Origin: CAMYLR01 sp039590215
GTDB lineage: Bacteria > Gemmatimonadota > Gemmatimonadetes > JACCXV01 > JAHWKZ01
Direction of reading: 5' to 3'
Assembly (NCBI GenBank): GCA_039590215.1
Contig: JBDHFX010000032.1
Span: 1-17,244, forward strand
DNA length: 17,244 bases
A program made the position numbers and the translations under genes. The notes beneath the pieces were generated by a model, which ran no database searches, was not told the origin of the DNA, and saw only the letters and a list, made by a program, of their open reading frames with translations. Of this stretch, positions 14,514 through 17,244 are shown in pieces (the first letter of the stretch is position 1; the number at the start of each line of letters is the position of its first letter).

Positions 14514-16301
14514 ATGTCGGTCCAGAAGCCGTCGCTCGTCGAGCTCATCAGCGGACCTGCGAAAGGCTTGGAGACACCGTGGGTGATCGGTGGACCTTAC
14601 CCGTCGAGCTTTCGAGATCATCTGCTCGAACCCCGGACGCCATCCGACGAGATCCTGCACCGGGGTCTCGACGTTCTGGTCTGGGGCGAGGGAGGTCAGT
14701 GGGTCGAGGCGATCAACCGCATCCTCCACCACCCGGAGGGTTGCCGCCACTCGGATGGACCACCCGTGTTGCTCATTCCGGAGGCGATCGCCAACCAGCC
14801 CCCGGGCGCACGCAAGATCCTGAATGATCGCACAATCTTCAAGGAGTTGGGTTACACGCCGCCGCCGAGGTGGGACCTTCTGGACATCCGCGACTATCGC
14901 GCGCTGATGATGCAAACCACGGTGGGGTGTCGTTTTCGGTGCGACTTCTGCGACATCATCCAGTTCAACGGCGGGTTCACTCGACCCAAAACGCTCGAGT
15001 CGGTGCGGGAGGAGTTGGAGGTCTTGTTTGGGCTCGGGTATCGGGGTGGGATCTTCACCGTCGACGACAACTTCGTCGGCAACCCACAGGCGATCGAGGT
15101 AATCCTGCGCGAGATGATCGAGTTCCAGCGCGAGCACGACTATCCGTTCTCGTTTTACACCCAGGCAAGTCTTGATCTGGGCTCACCCAAGCTGGCGCAC
15201 TTGCTGCCATTAATGCAGCAGGCCGGTTTTGGCGAGGTGTTCCTCGGGATCGAGAACCCCGATCCGACCGCTCTCAAAGGGATGAACAAGAAGCAAAACG
15301 TCAAAGTCGACATCGCTCGCACCGTCGCCAGGATCCAGCGTGCCGGGATCGAGGTCATGGCCGGTTTCATCTTCGGCGGTGATGAGGACACCGTCGAGAC
15401 GGGGGAGGCGATCGCGTCGTTCGCCAAGGACACGGCCATCCCGACCGCCATGGCGGGAATGCTGACACCGATCCCGCACACCCCGCTCATGGAACGGCTC
15501 CGTAGCGAAGGGCGGCTACGGGAAGCCGAGTTTTCAGGTAACAATACCAACGACGACGTGCAGTTCATCCCGCTGAAGATGACTCCTGAGGAGATGCAGA
15601 CGGGGTATCACGCCATGCTGGAGACGTTGTTCAGCCCGGGAGAGATGTACCAGCGAGCGGCCCTGCTGTTGGACCGCATGAACCCACACATCTTCCGCGG
15701 CGGGTTCTTGAGACGGTCGGACCTTAAGGCGGCGGTTCACTCGCTGTGGCGCCAGGGTATCGTGAACAAGCGACGGGGTCGGTACTTCGGTCTGTTGTGG
15801 AAAGCGGTGCGACTCGATTTTGCCCGTTTCCGGGAGGCCGGGCGGACGGCGTCGGAGATGAACCGCCAGTTGCGAGCGTTCGCTGACAGAGCTCACGCGT
15901 CCCTGACCGATCGTGATTTCGAGTCGCTAACGGCGCTTATCGACCGCGCGCACGAAGCGGTCGTTCGCTCAGACCCCAACCGCAAGCTCGACGAGGTCAA
16001 TGCGTGGGTGGCGCGGTTGAGAGAGCAGATCGAAGCCCGGTCGCCGACCGCTGATGACGTGCGGTCGCTGTACCACTGGGGGCACGAGTTCTCCCTCCGT
16101 CACCGCCGCGTCCATCGCTTCCCGGGTGCCTATCTCGTCAAGGCGTTCGAGCTCGCCATCAAAGGGTTGCACTACGAAATAGTCATGCAGGAGATCTCGA
16201 AACGAGGCCAGTCGCTGTCGCTTGATTCCCACGCGGCTGCTTGGACGCCCGAAGTGGCCAGCGTAGATTATTCAGCGTCGGGGCGTGGCGCAGTCCGGTA
16301 G
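14514..16301 (+). CDS. radical SAM protein, DUF4070-like, main part of the frameshifted gene
   Basis: This 595-residue open frame carries the radical SAM core. The CxxxCxxC cluster motif is C139-C143-C146 in VGCRFRCDFCDI, and SAM-site elements follow: FTVDDNFVGN (182-190), FYTQASLDL and FLGIENPDPTALKGMNKKQN. The segment MAGFIFGGDEDT to about residue 390 resembles the DUF4070 region of B12-binding-domain radical SAM proteins. Residues about 445-595 form an extra helical, charged tail. ATG 14514 has no ribosome binding site, and homology continues upstream in frame to about 14484, so it is not a natural start; see the fragment at 14270. If the frame were restored the protein would have about 667 residues. 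The reaction is unknown. The last seven codons and the stop (16299-16301) lie inside a tRNA-Pro remnant. Confidence 0.82.
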   Translation: MSVQKPSLVELISGPAKGLETPWVIGGPYPSSFRDHLLEPRTPSDEILHRGLDVLVWGEGGQWVEAINRILHHPEGCRHSDGPPVLLIPEAIANQPPGARKILNDRTIFKELGYTPPPRWDLLDIRDYRALMMQTTVGCRFRCDFCDIIQFNGGFTRPKTLESVREELEVLFGLGYRGGIFTVDDNFVGNPQAIEVILREMIEFQREHDYPFSFYTQASLDLGSPKLAHLLPLMQQAGFGEVFLGIENPDPTALKGMNKKQNVKVDIARTVARIQRAGIEVMAGFIFGGDEDTVETGEAIASFAKDTAIPTAMAGMLTPIPHTPLMERLRSEGRLREAEFSGNNTNDDVQFIPLKMTPEEMQTGYHAMLETLFSPGEMYQRAALLLDRMNPHIFRGGFLRRSDLKAAVHSLWRQGIVNKRRGRYFGLLWKAVRLDFARFREAGRTASEMNRQLRAFADRAHASLTDRDFESLTALIDRAHEAVVRSDPNRKLDEVNAWVARLREQIEARSPTADDVRSLYHWGHEFSLRHRRVHRFPGAYLVKAFELAIKGLHYEIVMQEISKRGQSLSLDSHAAAWTPEVASVDYSASGRGAVR

Positions 16302-16322
16302 CGCACCTGAATGGGGTTCAGG
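16279..16322 (+). pseudogene. 5' half of a tRNA-Pro (anticodon GGG), broken after the anticodon arm
   Basis: The 5' acceptor strand CGGGGCG (16279-16285), a D arm with GCGC/GCGC stem (16288-16291, 16301-16304) and an anticodon arm CCTGA/TCAGG around loop ATGGGGT (16311-16317, anticodon GGG) match tRNA-Pro. The loop is identical to that of E. coli tRNA-Pro(GGG). From 16323 there is no variable loop, T arm or 3' acceptor strand (CGCCCCG), and I see none downstream in the window. It overlaps the 3' end of the radical SAM reading frame, whose stop lies in the D loop. It cannot make a tRNA and is best explained as a recombination or attachment-site remnant. Confidence 0.75.
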
Positions 16323-16336
16323 TTTTCCCTGAACCC
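16314..16336 (+). terminator. perfect 9-bp inverted repeat, possible terminator or recombination site
   Basis: GGGTTCAGG (16314-16322) and CCTGAACCC (16328-16336) are exact inverse complements around the loop TTTTC. A modest T-rich run (TTCGTCTTTC) follows, so the hairpin may end the MFS/peptidase/radical SAM transcript, 12 bases after the stop. Its left arm is the 3' side of the tRNA-Pro anticodon arm, which also fits a tyrosine recombinase core site. I cannot tell the two apart. Confidence 0.4.
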
Positions 16337-16424
16337 TTCGTCTTTCATAAGCCCACCATAAATCCTCATAATCGCTTGTCCTCATGGACGTTCCCGCCAC
16401 ATAGGCGTAGATTAACTAACACGG

Positions 16425-16467
16425 TCTAGCATGCACTCCGCGTACTTTTTGCGTACTTCTAGCATAC
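16425..16467 (+). repeat. nested short direct repeats (TCTAGCAT and GCGTACTT)
   Basis: TCTAGCATGC (16425-16434) recurs as TCTAGCATAC (16458-16467), 33 bases apart. Between them GCGTACTT occurs at 16440-16447 and again at 16451-16458, 11 bases apart (about one helical turn). A further CGTACTT lies at 16684-16690. The spacing suggests protein-binding sites, such as recombinase arm sites or a repressor operator. Confidence 0.5.
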
Positions 16468-16473
16468 CTGATA

Positions 16474-16593
16474 ATGGATCTGAGCGCCGGTCAACTGAAC
16501 GGTGCGATCGAGGCTTTGTCCAGCCTGGAACTAAGCGAGACAGCAGTCGCCTTTGCCAACCCAATAGTAAGGATTTCCCTTACAGTTCCGTAG
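16474..16593 (+). CDS. possible 39-residue ORF, doubtful
   Basis: ATG 16474 opens a 39-codon frame ending at TAG 16591-16593. The peptide starts MDLSAGQLNGAIEALSSL, has a protein-like composition and looks helical in its first half. No ribosome binding site precedes it and I recognise no family. The GTAAGG/CCTTAC inverted repeat lies within its last third. It may be a remnant of a mobile-element gene or a chance frame. Confidence 0.2.
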   Translation: MDLSAGQLNGAIEALSSLELSETAVAFANPIVRISLTVP

Positions 16594-16700
16594 CAGCCTC
16601 GCCCGCGCCTATCAGTCGGAAGTTAAAACAAGTTTGTGTTTGCTAACGGCGCGCAGGGGAAGCCATTAGCGCGTAGCACCTTTCGTACTTTCTCGGCGGA

Positions 16701-16719
16701 GTGACGATAAGGTGACGAT
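16701..16719 (+). repeat. tandem GTGACGAT, possible operator
   Basis: Two exact copies of GTGACGAT start at 16701 and 16712, 11 bases apart, and end seven bases before a -10-like TACAAT (16727-16732). No matching -35 box is visible. They lie about 130 bases upstream of the TPR gene and could be a regulator site placed on one face of the helix. Confidence 0.3.
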
Positions 16720-16846
16720 CGATCGGTACAATCGGGGAAAATCAGAACGCTTGGCCACTGGGTGAACCCGGCGAAGGTCAGGGGCTGCTTGAAGAGCTCT
16801 GGAATGCCTTGCCTTCATCGGGCTCAGCATCATTTGCGGGAAACAC

Positions 16847-17244
16847 ATGACTGACAAGTTGTCCGCGAGACAGAAGGAGAAGGCGCAACTGGAGGAGCGT
16901 CCCACGGACGGTGTTGAGGCGTACGAGCGGTACCTCAAGGGTCGCCACTTTTTGGCCCTGCGAACGGTTGCAGCGTTGGAGCAAGCGGTGGAGTGGTTCC
17001 GGGGTGCGGTGGAAGCGGATCCCGAGTTCGCGCAGGCGTGGGCGGGCCTGGCCGAGGCATACGCCCTGCTGCCGTACTACACCGAGGTATCGCCGGCGGA
17101 GGTGGGTTCGGAAGTGCGGACGGCGGCGGCGCGGGCGGTGGCGATCGATCCGAGTCTGGGTGAGCCCCACGCGACGCTGGGCATAACGGCGCAAGCGGCC
17201 CAGGATTGGGAGGTGGCGGAGCGGGAGTTCCGGTGCGCTATCGA
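16847..17244 (+). CDS. TPR-repeat protein, probably 5'-truncated, running off the window
   Basis: From ATG 16847 the frame stays open to the window end (132 codons, no stop). It reads MTDKLSARQKEKAQLEERP, then VEAYERYLKGRHFLALRT, and TPR units such as LEQAVEWFRGAVEADPEFAQAW and AGLAEAYALLPYYTEV. This is the stretch that, in bacterial regulators and kinases with a TolB-like or winged-helix/kinase front part, links that front part to the TPR array. Here nothing of the front part precedes it: the frame is closed by TGA at 16790-16792. No good ribosome binding site is present (GGGAAACAC). It may be the broken end of a larger gene cut at the 16279-16846 scar, or a short stand-alone TPR protein. 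It acts as a protein-binding scaffold by family analogy. Confidence 0.7.
   Translation, partial: MTDKLSARQKEKAQLEERPTDGVEAYERYLKGRHFLALRTVAALEQAVEWFRGAVEADPEFAQAWAGLAEAYALLPYYTEVSPAEVGSEVRTAAARAVAIDPSLGEPHATLGITAQAAQDWEVAEREFRCAI

Larger units (their letters stand above)
16323..16846. other. gene-poor, AT-richer segment between the tRNA-Pro half and the TPR gene
   Basis: No convincing gene is visible in this 524-base stretch. My hand count gives about 52% GC for 16321-16680, against about 63% in a neighbouring coding line. It contains short direct repeats: TCCTCAT (16363, 16379), TCTAGCAT (16425, 16458), CGTACTT (16441, 16452, 16684) and GTGACGAT (16701, 16712). There is also a TACAAT box at 16727-16732 and an inverted repeat GTAAGG/CCTTAC (16567-16572, 16578-16583). 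The composition and repeats resemble a mobile-element end, but no integrase or transposase is encoded in the window. Confidence 0.55.

Noticed and set aside
14483..14827. Continuation of the 14270 frame to a stop at 14827 as a separate protein
   Set aside because: The residues after 14482 are arginine-rich and unrelated to the family, while the homologous reading is in another frame.
16431..16646. 71-codon frame in the gene-poor segment
   Set aside because: Serine- and arginine-rich with no recognisable motif or ribosome binding site; probably a chance frame.
16363..16719. CRISPR array
   Set aside because: The repeats are only 7-8 bases, of four different kinds and irregularly spaced; no cas gene is present.
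16279..16846. tRNA-Pro interrupted by a group I intron
   Set aside because: Group I introns in bacterial tRNAs split the anticodon loop, but here the whole anticodon arm is intact, and no 3' half follows in the window.

Overview
The window is GC-rich bacterial chromosome (a hand-counted coding line is about 63% GC). It is densely packed with short gaps and ATGA/GTGA overlaps. Lipoprotein and Sec signals, a multihaem cytochrome and a MerR gene behind der-plsY-gpsA point to a Gram-negative environmental bacterium. Gemmatimonadota or a related deep-branching phylum is my best guess, but nothing here fixes the taxon.

Layout. 1-53: end of an upstream unit with a probable intrinsic terminator. 54-128: intact tRNA-Gly(CCC). 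163-4447: a membrane-anchored alkaline-phosphatase-superfamily phosphodiesterase, then an octahaem c-type cytochrome lipoprotein with HEAT-like and TPR repeats. 4485-4598: a sigma70-type promoter and a leader with an inverted repeat. 4599-10232: a tightly coupled co-directional run of AI-2E family transporter, der (ribosome-assembly GTPase), plsY and gpsA (which together make lysophosphatidate from DHAP), a MerR-type regulator and an NHL-repeat protein. 10251-11369 on the minus strand: an MscS-type mechanosensitive channel. 11490-16301: an Fsr-like MFS transporter, a secreted M61-type metallopeptidase and a DUF4070-like radical SAM protein that is frameshifted near 14476-14485.

16279-16846 looks like a rearrangement or integration scar. 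The 5' half of a tRNA-Pro(GGG) overlaps the 3' end of the radical SAM gene and stops right after the anticodon arm. A perfect 9-bp inverted repeat and about 500 bp of AT-richer DNA (about 52% GC by hand count) follow, with short direct repeats and no convincing gene. From 16847 to the window edge runs a TPR protein that begins where larger TPR effector or regulator proteins are already in mid-sequence, so its 5' end is probably missing.

I did not find a clearly new defence, CRISPR or retroelement system. The strongest unexplained signals are the tRNA-Pro half with its repeats, the frameshift in the radical SAM gene, the haem-HEAT-TPR fusion next to a phosphodiesterase, and an NHL protein without its usual thioredoxin domain and apparently missing part of one blade.
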